In this document: positions 11,571 to 23,907 of the stretch, piece by piece
How positions within the stretch are numbered: position 1 is the stretch's first letter
Layout: every line of letters starts with the position of its first letter
Source: Perca fluviatilis
Taxonomy: Eukaryota; Chordata; Actinopteri; Perciformes; Percidae
Assembly (NCBI RefSeq): GCF_010015445.1
Contig: NC_053129.1
Location: 13,372,073-13,436,072, forward strand
DNA: 64,000 bases
Reading direction: 5' to 3'
Notes under the pieces: model-generated
Told to the model about the DNA's origin: nothing
The model's input: the letters and a program-made list of their open reading frames with translations, nothing else
The model's database searches: none
Position numbers and translations under genes: made by a program

Positions 11571-14029
11571 TTATTCATGTCATTCTAATGAAATAGCCGC
11601 AGTTTTTCCCACATAATCACTTAGATTCTATTTTTTGTTGGGACCAGACCAGTGAGACAAAAGGAATTCACATGTGGCCAACATGAGGCAGGCCACAGGC
11701 CTTCTCAAACAAAGAGGAAGGCCTTCATGTAATCTCAGAAGCCTAAGAATTCACACCTCCATGTGAAAGAGTCTTCAAAATGGTCGAAAGTACCAAACCA
11801 CGAGGAAAAGATGCTCAAAATGGCTGAGAGGTCCTGACGTCACATTGGCTGAGGTTCCTTGAACGCAGAAGGGAAAAAACTCTGTCACCCATTTCTCACC
11901 GTTTTTCGCTTGCAACCCGTTGCTGAAGAAAGCACGCGGTCAACGTACGATAATCAGTAGTATCATTTGCTGGTCGAGTGAGCTGTTCTGTATCTTTCAT
12001 GATACAAGGGGATCCTAGTGAGACACTAAACAGTATCTCACCAAATCTGCAGAGAGGATAATTAACCCTGTTTTTTTTAGGAAAAAGGACATCACGCTTT
12101 GCTTTTTCTTCAAAGTCGACTGAGCTTTTCCGCTCCACTGCCCTGGACACAGCTGTCTCGTTAATCACTGGCAAGTGGTTAACCCGTTTCTGCTCACCGC
12201 GGAAAATCCGGCGGACAACCTAACGGACTAGGCACAAAGTAAGAGGCTTAATAGTTCTGCGCAGATATAGAACAGTGCATTTTATTAATGAATGAAGGCT
12301 ATTGTTGCCATTGTTTTGCCATTAATGTGATCGGGCCGCCGCGTCCCAGTTTTGCTGTGAATGAATCATTAATCACGATATTGTTGAAGTTTTTGTTGGA
12401 ACTGTAATTGCTACCTCCCGCCGCGGAGAAGTTAGTCACTACACAAGCGAAACAATAATCCTTTCTTTCGTCAGTCACACACACATATACACACACCATT
12501 TTGAACAGCTGGCCTTGCCTGCTATAGCGCTCTGTGGTGTGTTCCCCCACTTTGCCTGAAACACGTGTTGAAATCTTGTGGTGTTCCCCGCCATTTCAAC
12601 GCTAGGAGTAGTCATCTTGTGCTTTTGTACCAAACTTACAAATAGCCCCAAATCATGCGGTCCCCAACCGCCATCTTGGATTTCGCATGGTCAACCCAAC
12701 CACGTGACTCCGCTACTCCGACCCCTCTTCCTGTCCCACACCCACACCCACACACACGTGGTTTTGTTTTGCTAGAACTGTAACAAGTTGATAGAATTTG
12801 ATGATTGAAGAATTATTGATTGAACATCAGTATTTTTTAAGTTAAATAAATCCTATTAGGCTTTAACAAGAAGTTGTTGTGTGGTATTTCTGTATGCTAT
12901 TGTCATAACAGCTGGTTCTACAGGTCAGTGCTCGATTTTTCACCCTTCGTTTGTTCCTTACAAAAGATACAAGATAGATTAATCAAATTAATTAAGATCT
13001 GTACACCTACACCTTTGAGACTGTTTTCACAGTTCAGTTATTGGCCCCTGAAGTTCAGGGTGGTGCCCTGTTTTGATTGTTGTCAATTTGGTAAAGTTAT
13101 GAATACACATATTCATAACTTTATTAATATTGATAAAGATCTTTGATAAACTACTAATAATTGAATCTGTACCAATTCCCAACATTGTGTTGGTAGCTGA
13201 CCAGTCACACAATACATTTCACATGTTAGTGTCCCCTCTCGGATGTTCTCAGCATGGTTGGGGAACCCCCAGCCTGGCTTTCTATAGAACAATCAGCCTG
13301 CTGCGGGACCTATCTCCCGGCCCTATTTAACAGCCCTGTTAAGACAAACAAATCTTTATACGGAGGGAACTTTCTAGTACACAGTTCTTTGAAACTCTTG
13401 AAGCAGATTAAATTGTATTTGAAAGCCCCAGATATGTTCATAGACAGCCCTATCTGCGACAACCATGCCTTCGGGGACGGAGCCCGTGTTTGCTCACTGG
13501 AGGGAAAAAGGAGTGGAATGTTTGAAGGACTTGTATCGGGGGGGGGCACTTCATGTCCTTTGAGCAATTAATGAACAAATATAGCCCCCCAGCCTTACAC
13601 CTTTTCCGATATCTGCAAATCCGGCATTTTATAAAGTCTTGCTTGTCTACATTTGCAGACATACCCCGGCATTACACACTCAAAAACATAACTAAGGTTC
13701 GGCCAGGAAGCAAAAGAGCAGTGGCAATCTTATACCAGACTGTGATCAGCCATGAAGCAACCAGCACAGATAGGTCAAGAACTGAGTGGGAGACAGAATT
13801 GGGGGTGCCCCTCACTTAGGAATTCTGGGAATCATGTCTTGTGAACATTTATAGGTGCTTGGGGTCCAATATGGTCGGTTCCCTGATGGATTATTAAACT
13901 TTCTTTCATTAGCATTTTGGTATTGGTCGTCCCAGTGCTGGTGATTGTCCTGGCTGGGTTTGGGTTGTCTTAGTCGCTGGCTGGGGGCTAGCCGTGGCCC
14001 ATGTATATGTTGCCCATGTAGAATCTATG
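11571..14029. other. Noncoding, no gene recognised
   Basis: Several open frames of 60-105 codons occur but none shows a domain, conserved start or splice context. A short 'cacaccc' and 'cacaca' tract lies near 12735-12757. Composition is ordinary apart from a GC-richer patch at 12340-12430. Confidence 0.4.
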
Positions 14030-14395
14030 TATATAACGATATATATCGTTGATATATATCGTTGGTGGGTGATATATATCATTTACGATAATATCGTCAT
14101 TGTTGTGTTAACGATGTGCAAATTGACATTATCGAGTATTTAAATTACTTAGAAAAAAACACTTCAAAACACGCATTGGAACGCTACACATTCACTCATG
14201 TCAACAAAGATGGCGGCGCGCTATTGTGCAGCAGCTACTAGCTCTCCTGTCGGTGTATATTTATACAAGTACAGGAGGGGATACATATTATAGCAGGGGA
14301 CTTTTACAAGGCGTCCTTAAAGTCTGTACTCCCCAGCTTTTTCCAGCATGCAGCTTGTGCTACTAGAGGGAAGAACACACTAGACCATGTATACT

Positions 14396-14539
14396 TAGGC
14401 CTGTCACGATAACAAATTTTGCTGGACGATAAATTGTCCCAGAAATTATTGCGATAAACGATAATATTTTCATCGAGAGACCATTTGCATCTAATATAAT
14501 GATAATGGCATAATGATAATGGCATAATAATAGGCCTAA

Positions 14540-14587
<48 letters not shown>

Positions 14588-15501
14588 AGGTACACCTTTT
14601 CAAAGATCAATACACTTTTATTTCTAAAGAATATTTAACACTGGAACTGGAAGACATTTTAAATATCCACAATATGTCTTTGATCTCCTTTGGTATGTCG
14701 TCTTTCACGCTGATGTAGGCTACAGTTGTGGAATTGCCGTTTGTGACACGTAAGTTCTCAGACTAGAGACTCTGTACTACATTTTACAATTATTTAACAC
14801 AATATATACATTTAAATAATATATAATAAAAAAATAAAATCTAAATGTATGGCTAGCTGCCACGTGGCGAGTAAATGTACCAAAATAGTTCTGTTTTTCA
14901 GCCTTCATTTTGGCGAAGGTGCGGCATCTACTCCTCTGCAGGTCGGAGCTTCGTGGGGGCGGGCCGACACACACACACATACACACACACACTTTCCACA
15001 CTCCGTGTCCGCGGACAGCTGTAGGCTTGTACCGTTAATGTTCGGTGCATTGTCGGACACATGGAGCCACTTTCCTGAAACCGCTTGCGAGACTGAAGAG
15101 TCCACAGCGGCGTGTATGTCCGAGCCCGTCTCCACAGTCTCCACCTGCAGGTTGTCAGCTGTGTGGTTTGGAATGAAACGGAGAAAACGGGACGCCGAGT
15201 AACACGGTGGATATCGCTCATATACTTTCTTTTTTTGACGGCGCCTTAACTCCAACTCTCTCGCTCTCTCCGCCTGGAGTAGCCTACCGCCCACACAAAG
15301 ACCATGCGCCTGACAAGAGGGTTCACTCGTTACGCTAAGGAACCGAGAGTGGTCCTCCAGTCTCTTTGGTAGAGAGAGAGAGGGAGAAACGAGGAAAATA
15401 AACAAGCATGCAAACGGAAATTATCGCGGCCGGAAAAATTATCGAGCTCATTTTTTCTTATCATGCGATAACTCGATTTATTGACTATCGCGACAGGCCT
15501 A
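14396..15501. mobile_element. Non-autonomous hAT element nested in another element
   Basis: The left terminus TAGGCCTGTCACGATAAC is mirrored by …TATCGCGACAGGCCTA on the right. The 8-bp duplication tgtatact flanks both sides exactly (14388-14395 and 15502-15509), proving a single insertion. The interior carries a (CTA)n tract at about 14541-14587, a CA tract near 14968-14992, and a GC-rich patch at 14930-15370 that is open on the minus strand over 166 codons. I do not recognise any domain in that frame. Confidence 0.88.
14541..14587. repeat. (CTA)n trinucleotide microsatellite
   Basis: About 15 uninterrupted CTA-type units inside the inner hAT element. The serine run predicted from the minus strand is an artefact of this repeat. 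Confidence 0.9.
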
Positions 15502-15768
15502 TGTATACTCTAACCTAGCATACAGAACTGCGCCTCTACCTCACCTGGGCCAGTCAGGTTGCATCCAACTTTTTACTTGAATACTTACATTTTAAAGAAA
15601 ATAAATAAGAACTGTTTTCATTCAACATTGTGCCCATTATTATAATCAGTGATTAAGTAACTCAGACTTTTAAAAACACAATTTTAAAGGATATCGTCTA
15701 ATTATCGTTATCGTCAAAATCTGCAAAAATAGAGATATTATTTTTTGTCCATATCGCCCACCCCTAAT

Positions 15769-16429
15769 ATAACCTTCTTATTTATTCTTGAAAAATGTCC
15801 ATGAGCCTTGAACATTATTTGCTTTTGTACAGCTCCGTAAATAAATACTCTTTAAGAACGATATGTTCCATTTCCTCACACTATTCTGCTAATGCATAGG
15901 CCATTATGACACGGTACATGGTCTCAGCCGTAACACCCTTAACTATAAACAGCTTTTTTTACTTAACAGATACAGTATGTGACCTCTGATGTTTTCACTG
16001 CCCTTTTCACACATAAAGAGGTGCAAAGATCTCTCGAATAAAAGTGAAGATGCAAGATAAAGACGCTGCAGGCTATATTAACAAGGGTCAAGAGTTCAGT
16101 TATCCCTGGAGTCAGTAGGCTACAAAAGAATTTAAAATTTCCTCAAAACATGAAGGGAATATTCATGTTTATGCACATACAGCCTATTGCTTGAAGAATA
16201 AGAATACAAATCTTTATCTATGAAAAGCACATTGTAATCCATGTCGACCACATGCACTAAGATCCAGCCACACACATGAGATTATGCACACATTATATTC
16301 TTGGACAGACAATGGCCTGGTTTGTACTATAAATCCCACCGGGTAAAATAATAATCCCATTTGATCGTGTCCTCAATTCAATCTTCAATTAAAAGCAGAC
16401 AATAAAGCTTTTGTCCCTACTTCACTTTC

Positions 16430-16430
<1 letters not shown>
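15769..16430. other. Noncoding
   Basis: No gene or bounded repeat is recognised. Confidence 0.4.
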
Positions 16431-16462
<32 letters not shown>

Positions 16463-16546
16463 AATGCTGCTGTATAGCCTAATTTAGTTTTAAGGCATTT
16501 GATTCATTAATGAATGTAAGAGATAAGAAGCTTTTTTGATGAATCA

Positions 16547-16640
<94 letters not shown>

Positions 16641-16672
16641 TTTGTGTGTGTGTGTGTTGTGTGTGTGTGCGA
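16431..16672. repeat. (ATT)n followed by a long (TG)n microsatellite
   Basis: An ATT trinucleotide tract at 16431-16460 is followed by a nearly pure TG tract at 16551-16636, with interrupted TG sequence to about 16672. Open frames across it translate to Val-Cys or His-Thr repeats and are not proteins. A tract of this purity is likely to be length-polymorphic. Confidence 0.95.
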
Positions 16673-16989
16673 GTGCATGTGGCGGGTTACTGCCAGTATT
16701 ATAGGCAGATGCTGCATCACACACAAAGAATATGAGAGTTGACAGAAGAGACAGGAAACAAAAATTCAAGGACTAGACTCAAGAACCTGTTCAAATTATA
16801 ATTTTTTTTTGGACAAACATGGATGATAAATACATGTCCAAAATGTCACCTACTGTGGATTTTTGTGCAGGGATGTACCTGGTGATAATTGGTAAGTACA
16901 TTGCCTACTTATTGACATGTCTCCTAAGCTCAATATTTTAAGCTTAGCATAGATTTATTTTAGGATTCTGACAGAGTGCCACTTATTTA

Positions 16990-17200
16990 AAATAGAATAG
17001 AATAGAATAAAATAAATCTTTATTGTCCACCGGGGTGGAAATTTTTCTTTGGCTCACCAGACATGACAGAAATGGCTGCAGGCTAGAAGCTAAGACCCAT
17101 AAATTAGATTCGATTAGATTCAACTTTATTGTCATTGTGCAGAGTACAAGTACAAAGACAACGAAATGCAGTTTGCGTCCAACCAGAAGCAAATGACTTA
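16990..17200 (-). mobile_element. 3' ends of L2-type LINEs, minus strand
   Basis: Two adjoining segments read as LINE 3' UTRs in reverse: 'aatagaatagaatagaata' then 'ctttattgtccaccggggtgg', and 'cgattagattcaactttatt' then 'gtcattgtgcagagtacaag'. Each starts with a short tandem tail that marks the 3' end. No coding part is left. Confidence 0.65.
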
Positions 17201-17220
17201 TGAGGAACATGCACTTTATT

Positions 17221-17620
17221 ACGGGGTTTCTGCAGGTTTCAACAAGTCACATTTAAGACTTTTTAAGAGCGTTTGAGGACCTTTATGAATGAAATGTAAG
17301 ACCTATATCACGGCATTAAAGTACAACGAAATGCAGAGTCACAAAAGTACTTGCAAAGTAAATAAATGTATTCAAATTGAATAAAAGCAACACAGTCATA
17401 ATCTGTACATATACAGCAAATTATATTTGGACTATTGAAAGAAAGAACTACAACAGGTAGCGTTACATGGACGTAGGGAAATTAAGACCCGTTTAAAATT
17501 ATTTAAGACACAATAGAACACAAAACTTCATTGAATTTAAGGACTACAATTTTAAAGTGCTCATATTATAAATTCTAGACTTTTTGAGACTTTTTAGGAC
17601 CCCGCGGAAACCTTGTATTA
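17221..17620. mobile_element. hAT-like MITE
   Basis: The left end 'acggggtttctgcaggtttc' and the right end 'gaccccgcggaaaccttgta' are inverted matches. Both sub-terminal parts carry 'aagactttt' motifs in opposite orientation. No coding capacity. Confidence 0.6.
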
Positions 17621-18577
17621 AGCCTCTAAATTTGTTGGTTTGCATGCAGGGGGCAAGTTGGAGGCAAAAAAAAAAATATTTCAGTGTCAAACTTCCCAGA
17701 CTGATCTCATAAAGTTGCGTATGTATGACGCGCCAATTTGTATGCCATTTTGGCGTGTTATCAAGACGCATAATCGCTTTTTAGCGTGTTTATCAACGCT
17801 GTTCGGCCGCCATTGACCTACATTACATGTAGCGTCGTAGCGAGTAGTATGAAAGAACGTAAGTCTGCTGAAGGAGGTTGGTTGGGGTGGTGGATGGTTA
17901 AAACACAGGACTTTCATCCAGGAGAGCTGGAATCACATCCTGGGTGTGGCATTTTTCAACCGTTTTATTTATTTATTTATTTTTTAAGCCTTCCCCAATG
18001 TTTCTTTCCTAAACCCAACCTATTATCGTTTTCCTAAGCGTGTGACGTTGGTCACCGTCGTATTTTTCTTTTCGTGTTTTTGTTGTTTTTTTGTATTACT
18101 AAAGCCTTTCCAATTCAATTCAAATTCAAAACAACTTTATTTATCCCCGAAGGGCAATTCTGTTTTTAGCCTACCAGTCGTATCAACAAGACAAGACAAC
18201 ACTTAATCAGGCATACAGACAAACAGAGAAACACTGTCAATGACATCATATTGCATAAATGGGCATCAAAAACAAGCAAGAAATACACATACACAGGCCA
18301 CTATACTGACTAAGCAGCAACCAACTCTCAAGATAGTAGCATATAAATAAATAATAGTAATACTAAGTAAATACTAAATAACTAATGATACAAAGGTTTT
18401 AAATGCCTGGCGCTTATTTATTTGCCGCTGTCAACAATATTTAAGAATTTAATGGCAGAGGGAATAAAAGAATTTGCATATCTGTTAGTTTTCCTTGGGG
18501 GGGCAAGGTAGCGTCGTCCTGAGGGCATTAGGCAGAATTCCTGACTAAGAACATGGCCAGGATAACTCATGACCTGT

Positions 18578-19543
18578 CTAGCCTTCTGGAGCACCCGTTT
18601 TTTCCAAAGGGAGCTCAGGTCTGTCAACTGAACACCAATGATCTATTGATGAGTCTAGTCTATTCTTGTCCCGCACAGACAATCCATAAAACCAGCAGAT
18701 AAAAGAAATTGTTAAAAGGCTTTCAATAAATGAATAATAAAAATTACATAAGATCCTCTGCGACACATTGAAAGAATTTAGCTTCCGCATCAAGTGGATT
18801 CTCTGTTGTCCCCGCTTAATGATTGACTCTGTGTTTTTATCAAACTTGAGGTTTGAGTCAAACATGGTTCCTAAGTACTTATATGTCTCTACAATTTCAA
18901 CATTTTCACCATGAATAATGCTGTCTTCTGGGTTAAAACGATTCTTTCTAAAATCAATAATTAACTCTTTGGTTTTTGTCACATTAAAAGGTCCAGGAAG
19001 TTATCATCACACCAGTCCACAAATTGTGATAAGGCACTTCCATGGCCCGATTGGGCCGCCTGAAGAAGTGACAGTAGGGCAGCTATCTGTGTACATAATA
19101 AAAAGCAAGGGAGAAAGGACACAACCCTGCAGAGACCTTGTGTTTGAAGAGAGGATACTGGACATGTGGCCATTCACAAATACCTGCTGGAGTGTGTCTG
19201 TTAAGAAAATTTAAGAGCAGCAATAAAATCTGATCAGGTAGATTAAAATAAGAGGCCAGTCGCTCTATTAGAATATGAGGCTGCATCTTATTAAAAGCTG
19301 AAGAGAAATCAGCAAATAAAAGTCTTGCATGTGACTTAGGTTTTTTGAGGTGCTTATATAATCTAAGATAAAAATCTTAGCGTCATCCACACCTTTCCCA
19401 GCTTGATAGGCAAATTGTAGTGGATCTAATTTTCCATTGATTAAGGAGACAATTTCATCTTTCAGTATTTTCTCAAAAGTTTTCATCACTAATGATGTTA
19501 GTGCCACAGGTCTGAATTCATTCATTTCTCTTGGATTATTAGA
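18578..19543 (-). pseudogene. LINE reverse transcriptase, degraded
   Basis: The minus strand reads FRPVALTSLVMKTFEKIL and then DPLQFAYQAGKGVDDA, which are the first reverse transcriptase blocks. The SPQG-region equivalent is visible only as a distorted GLCPFSLAFYY near 19110, and I cannot find a FADD box. The C-terminal part is open from 18982, with KELIIDFRKN, ETYKYLGTMFD and FDKNTESIIKRGQQR. Loss of the catalytic core shows it is non-functional. Confidence 0.82.
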
Positions 19544-21284
19544 TTAAGGGACGGGTATTATAATTGATGTTTTCCATATGGCAGGAATCTGACCACACTC
19601 GATACACATCTGAAAAAGAGTTGTAAACACCTCAGAGAGCTGGTCCGCACAATAACGCAAAACGCGTCTACAGATGGAGTCAGGGCCAGCAGCTTTACGT
19701 ATGTTTACTTTCTTGAAAAGATTTGTGACATTACTTTGTATTATCACTAGACCATTCTCTGGAACCAAAGATTCCCGCATTTTAGGGACATCATTCACAA
19801 AATCAGACCTTTCAAAACGAGAAAAGAAAGAATTAAAACAATTTGCCAAGTCTGCATTTTCCACACCATTTACATGAATGACCTGCTTGATCCTACAGGA
19901 AGATTGATTAATTGATGCCATGGATTTTATACCTGTCCAGGCTGCCCTGAGGTCCCCTCTACAATACAGACTTTCAATTTTATTTCTATAATTCCTTTTG
20001 GCCTTCCTTATTTCGACCTTAACTTCTCTGGAAGCCGCTTTTTTCTCCTGGGGGTTACCTGAATAAAATATTCTTTTCTTTTTGTTAATGGCTGGTTTAA
20101 GTTCTTTGGTCACCCAAGGTTTATTATTTGGGAAAATAACCACTTTTTTAGAAGGAATTACTAAATCCACACAGAATGTAATATATGATGAAACAATGTC
20201 TGCAAGTTCATTATTATCATCACAACAGTCATAAAAACATTGCCAGTCTGTACACTCAAAGCAAGCCTGGAGGGAGGAGATGCTGGCCTCTGACCAGATT
20301 TTCACTGTCCTTTCTTCCCGCTCTAGGCGCCTGAAAAATGGTTTGTATACAGGCATAAGATAGACACTGCCATGGTAAGAATCACCAAAAGAAGGCATAG
20401 GCAAAGATTTATAAGCCCCGCTTACTGAGCCATAGCATAAATCTATTATAGTGTTCTTCTGTGTGGTAGAACAAGTCACATACTGTTCATACGTCCTCAA
20501 CGTATTTTTTAAATTACAAAGATTAAAATCTCCAAGGATAAACTTGGGTGCCTCTGGGCAGATAGAGTCCAGTTTATGCGTGACGTCAGCAATCAGCTGG
20601 GCAGCAACTGAGGCATTGGCCCGTGGATGAATGTACACTACTGTGTAAAAGAGCTGTTGAAACTCACGCGGCAAATAAAAGGGACGGAGAGAAATAGTCA
20701 ACAATTCCACATCTGGGGTACATATCTTCTCTCTGATCACGACAGTGTTGCAGTACCTTTCGTTCACGTAGAAGCACACGCCTCCTCCTCGATTCTTGCC
20801 GGTGATCTCTGATGACCGATCCATACGAATTGGGCTTCCAAACCCAGTTAAGATAAGATCCGAGTCCGGGTTTGCATCACCGAGCCATGTTTCAGTAAAG
20901 ACAAGTGTTTTGAACTTCCCGTTTAAACTTGGCATATGTTTCCAGCTCATCTATCTTGTTTCTGATAGACTGTACATTTGACAACAGGACCGAAGGAAGT
21001 GGTGGTAATTTGCGGCGGTTGTCAAGCCGAAGAGTCTTAAGTCTCCGACGCAAACCACCTCTTTTTCCTTGTTTCCAATGGCCTGACGACTTAGACGGCC
21101 TACAAAGTTCCGTCGGTATGCCCGGTGATACAGTTCCCACTGTAGAAGTCCGTAAGGACAGGAGAAGCTCACGGCTTACTTTCCCGTATACACCATGTCC
21201 TACGGCGTGACTGGCAAATCCCAGAAGAAGCGTTGACACGCAAAAAATTGCAAAAAGCTCCACGAGTAATCCCATAATCTGCAT
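19544..21284 (-). pseudogene. LINE endonuclease region, frameshifted and active-site altered
   Basis: The minus-strand frame starting at 21284 gives an N-terminal part ending in VLLSNVQSIRNKIDEL, the conserved first endonuclease motif. The frame shifts near 20910 and continues in an open stretch to 19544 with FTETWL, RGGGVCFYVNER, VVYIHPRA and FILGDFN. The usual SDH box near the endonuclease C-terminus reads DSYHGSVYLMP, so the catalytic aspartate appears replaced by tyrosine. A basic linker rich in KKKRIF and RKAKRNYR follows, then KAAGPD, which normally precedes the reverse transcriptase. Confidence 0.85.
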
Positions 21285-21733
21285 TGCTGAAACACTGACA
21301 AGTAATTTCTTTCGTACGCACCCACGCCACAGTTAAAAACATGGTTTAAAACAATTTAAGACACGATAAAAACAAACAAAACGACTGGGAGACTACTGGG
21401 TCGCACACTATGAAGCGCCCCAATCAACTCCTCATCAGTTTTTCTTTTCTTTGTTTTCATGTTTTTGTTGTTTTTTTGTATTACTAAAGCCTTTCCCAAT
21501 GTTCTTTTCCTAAACCCAACCTTTTTTTTTTTTTTTTACGTAGTACGGCACGTTCTCGTGTACGTTTACATCAGTTGTATACAGCGTAGACATACACGTG
21601 GATAGCTCAAAATGCGTACAGATAACACGCCATTTAACTTTAGGAAAGTGCCGTGTGTGTTTATGCAAAGTCATGATGCCTTGTTGAACTTCCTTTTTCA
21701 GTCTTATGAGCTCCCCATTTTGTGTATACAATA

Positions 21734-22060
21734 AGGGTGTGACGAGATCTCGTTTTACGAGATCTCGCGAGATTAAAACGTGACGAGATTTCTCGTCGAG
21801 GTGAAAAGTTGTCTCGTGAGGCGATGTGATGTCAGCGTGATGGAGCGTGAAATTACTATTGAAGATCCCCCTGCCACTTTTAAATCATTTGTGTGGCAAC
21901 ATTTTGGTTTTCCTGCGGAAATAATAAACGCGAAAGAGTGACAGACAACGAGACACAATATGTAAACATTGTAGAAAAAATGCCGTATATACGGCGCTAA
22001 CACGAGCACTATGCAAAAACATTTACAGCACCACCACAGCTCTCTACTAACTACTGCTAG
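21734..22060 (+). pseudogene. hAT-type transposon end with a degraded BED zinc finger
   Basis: After a terminus-like 'gtgtgacgagatctcg' comes a coding relic. From about 21839 it reads MEREITIEDPPATFKSFVW, then stop codons interrupt it, and later ANTSTMQKHLQHHHS gives the L-x-x-H-x-x-x-H half of a BED finger. BED fingers sit at the N-terminus of hAT transposases and bind the transposon ends. Only this N-terminal part is present and it holds several stops. Confidence 0.68.
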
Positions 22061-23555
22061 GGTGACCACCCGTCCGCGTAGCGTCGGCGCGCCAGCGTTT
22101 GAAGCCCAATTCATGCGTCCGCAAATTGAGACCGTAGTATCATAATCAATGCTTGCTCAAAAAAAGTTGGTCGCTCTATATCCTCGAGCCCAAGGCGCAG
22201 CAAACGAACATTACTTGACAGTTCAGGCACGCTACTGTTGCCACACCCACCCCTCAGTTGAACTGCTTACTAGGTTGTTGTCAACTTTTTGTTGTTGTCG
22301 ACAGCGCGCACGCAGCCACGCGTGCATACCAGACACACTGGGAAGGAACTTTGAGATGCGGCGCTTTCCAATTGAGAGAAAGAGACTGAGTCTGACTCTG
22401 AGGCCCCGCCATCAATTAAAAAAGAAGGTGTGGGTACAAGAAAGACTGGGAAAATTAATATTTGTGGCTGAAAGGTGTTGAGGGCAGAGGTTAAATTGGG
22501 CCGGAGCGCACGGAGCGCAGCTCCCCTCCTCAGGTCCACAACACACCCTGCTGGAGTCTCAGGTCCGTCTCCTTCAGCATCAAACATTTTGCCGGGGGTT
22601 TCAGCCCGAATGTTTTGAGTGTAACCCCAAATGTATTTTGAAAAGTTGACTGACAAATATAAAACCGGACGTCCGCTTAATGTCCATTCTCGCTGTAAAA
22701 GCTCGCGCAGCTTCAGGTTTATGGATGCGCTCTGCTGTGGACATGCTGCGGCAGCATATGTGTCACGTTTGAGCTCCCTGTATTTCTGCCAGAAGTTTCG
22801 GGTTTCCACCTCCGATGTTTAGCAGCGTAGGCTACAGCCACTTCCCTAAACGCGTCTCTCAAACGGGGCTCTGTGTTTCAGACGGGGCTCTGTGTCTGTC
22901 AGGAGGTCTGAGATCTACCGTATCGCAGAGCAATCACGTATACACACAGCAGACTACGGTTGCAGGTAGCCTATAGATTATTTTCTAAAATATAGTGACT
23001 TTATTCTCGTAATAGCCTATATTATAACTTTATTTTTTTCACAAAATATCACGACTCCTTCAAATCTCAGAGAGCACAGATGGGATGAGTTATATTTTGA
23101 ATGTGCACAAAGTTTTGGACATGAGCAGAAATCTTGCTCAATCATCTGAAATATTACAATCAAGAGGTTTATTAATAAATTAAATGAATAATGTATCACT
23201 GAGGTGAATAATTGTCATATGCACATTTACGGAGGTTACTTCCCCAACAAAAGATGCAAAAAATGGAAGAATAAATGATGCCTAAGCTACATGTGTGCTG
23301 ACTCAGATATAATTAGAAAAGTCAATCTAAAGGAGAATAAATAGATGAAAGCAATACAGAATTCCTGACAGCCTTACTGCAATATTTTCCATTATGTTGT
23401 TATATTTGGATTGTAGCCTAATGTTTTCCTTTACATAAAGATAAAGGTAGAAATAGGTGCATAAAAATTCACCAAAATGCAGAAAATGAAGTGTTTAATG
23501 CTAAAAAAAATTCTGGGGGAGGACCCACAGACCCCCACATCATAAGTCACCAAAC
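22061..23555. other. Repeat-derived noncoding sequence
   Basis: It starts with 'ctagggtgaccacccgtccg', a common repeat end, and finishes with 'ggaggacccacagacccccac'. The GC-rich middle (22150-22930) has open frames on both strands but no recognisable domain. The remainder is AT-rich. Nothing is supportable as a gene. Confidence 0.4.
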
Positions 23556-23902
23556 ACCCTTTGCTGTTTTTGATAACTCTGCAAACCCTTGGTGTTCTCT
23601 CAATGACCTTCATGAGGTAGTCACCTGAAATGGTTTTCACTTTACAGGTGTGCTTTGTCAGGGTTAATTATTGGAATTTTTTTCCTTATTAATAAAAAAG
23701 CAAAGGGTGGCTACTTTGAAGAATCTAAAATATAAGACATGTTTTCAGTTATTTCACACTTTTTTGTTAAGTACATAATTCCATATGTGTTCATTCATAG
23801 TTTTGATGCATTCAGTGAGAATCTACAATGTAAATAGTCATGAAAATAAAAAGGAAACGCACTGAATGAGAAGGTGTGTCCAAACTTTTGGCCTGTACTG
23901 TA
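23556..23902. mobile_element. Tc1/mariner-type element, one arm only
   Basis: The right end 'ccaaacttttggcctgtactg' and about 300 bp before it match the right arm of the complete element at 62390-62930 almost word for word. The left arm is missing, so this is a truncated copy. Confidence 0.85.
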
Positions 23903-23907
23903 TGTCA

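Larger units (their letters stand above)
14030..15768. mobile_element. Outer MITE interrupted by an inner hAT element
   Basis: Left-side wording of repeated 'gatatatatcgtt' and 'gataatatcgtc' pairs with right-side 'atatcgtctaattatcg' and 'atatcgcccacccctaat'. These look like the two halves of one element whose ends read (a)ggggtgggcgatat. It is split by a complete hAT-type element at 14396-15501. The exact left boundary is not certain because the left end is rearranged. Confidence 0.55.
18111..21437 (-). mobile_element. Near full-length L2/CR1-type LINE, inactive
   Basis: This is a minus-strand non-LTR retrotransposon of about 3.3 kb. The 5' end is near 21437 and the 3' end at 18111, where the reverse strand ends in a TTGAATTGAATT-type tail after 'cccttcggggataaataaag'. 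In order it contains an N-terminal region, an apurinic-type endonuclease, a reverse transcriptase and a 3' UTR. A 37-nt stretch is repeated exactly on both sides (18074-18110 and about 21459-21495), a long target duplication. Several frameshifts and a missing polymerase core make it dead. Confidence 0.88.
17694..21720. mobile_element. Inverted-repeat element split by a LINE
   Basis: The left arm (about 17694-18110) and right arm (about 21438-21720) share inverted wording: 'ggcgtgttatc' and 'gacgcataa' on the left against 'gataacacgcc' and 'atgcgtac' on the right. The LINE at 18111-21437 lies between them. The left-arm motif 'gcgagtagtatg' with 'acacaggactttcayccaggag' recurs at 44455-44525, identifying a repeat family. 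Superfamily not determined. Confidence 0.45.

Noticed and set aside
14905..15405. A 166-codon minus-strand frame as a host gene
   Set aside because: It lies within an 8-bp-duplicated hAT element, crosses a CA repeat, and shows no domain I recognise. It is mentioned only as a point to check.
16536..16769. Cys/Val- and His/Thr-rich open frames on both strands
   Set aside because: They are translations of the (TG)n microsatellite; the same applies to frames at 27917-28200, 39150-39339 and 53321-53733.
22149..22809. Overlapping open frames in a GC-rich stretch
   Set aside because: Frames on both strands with no motifs; GC content alone explains the openness.
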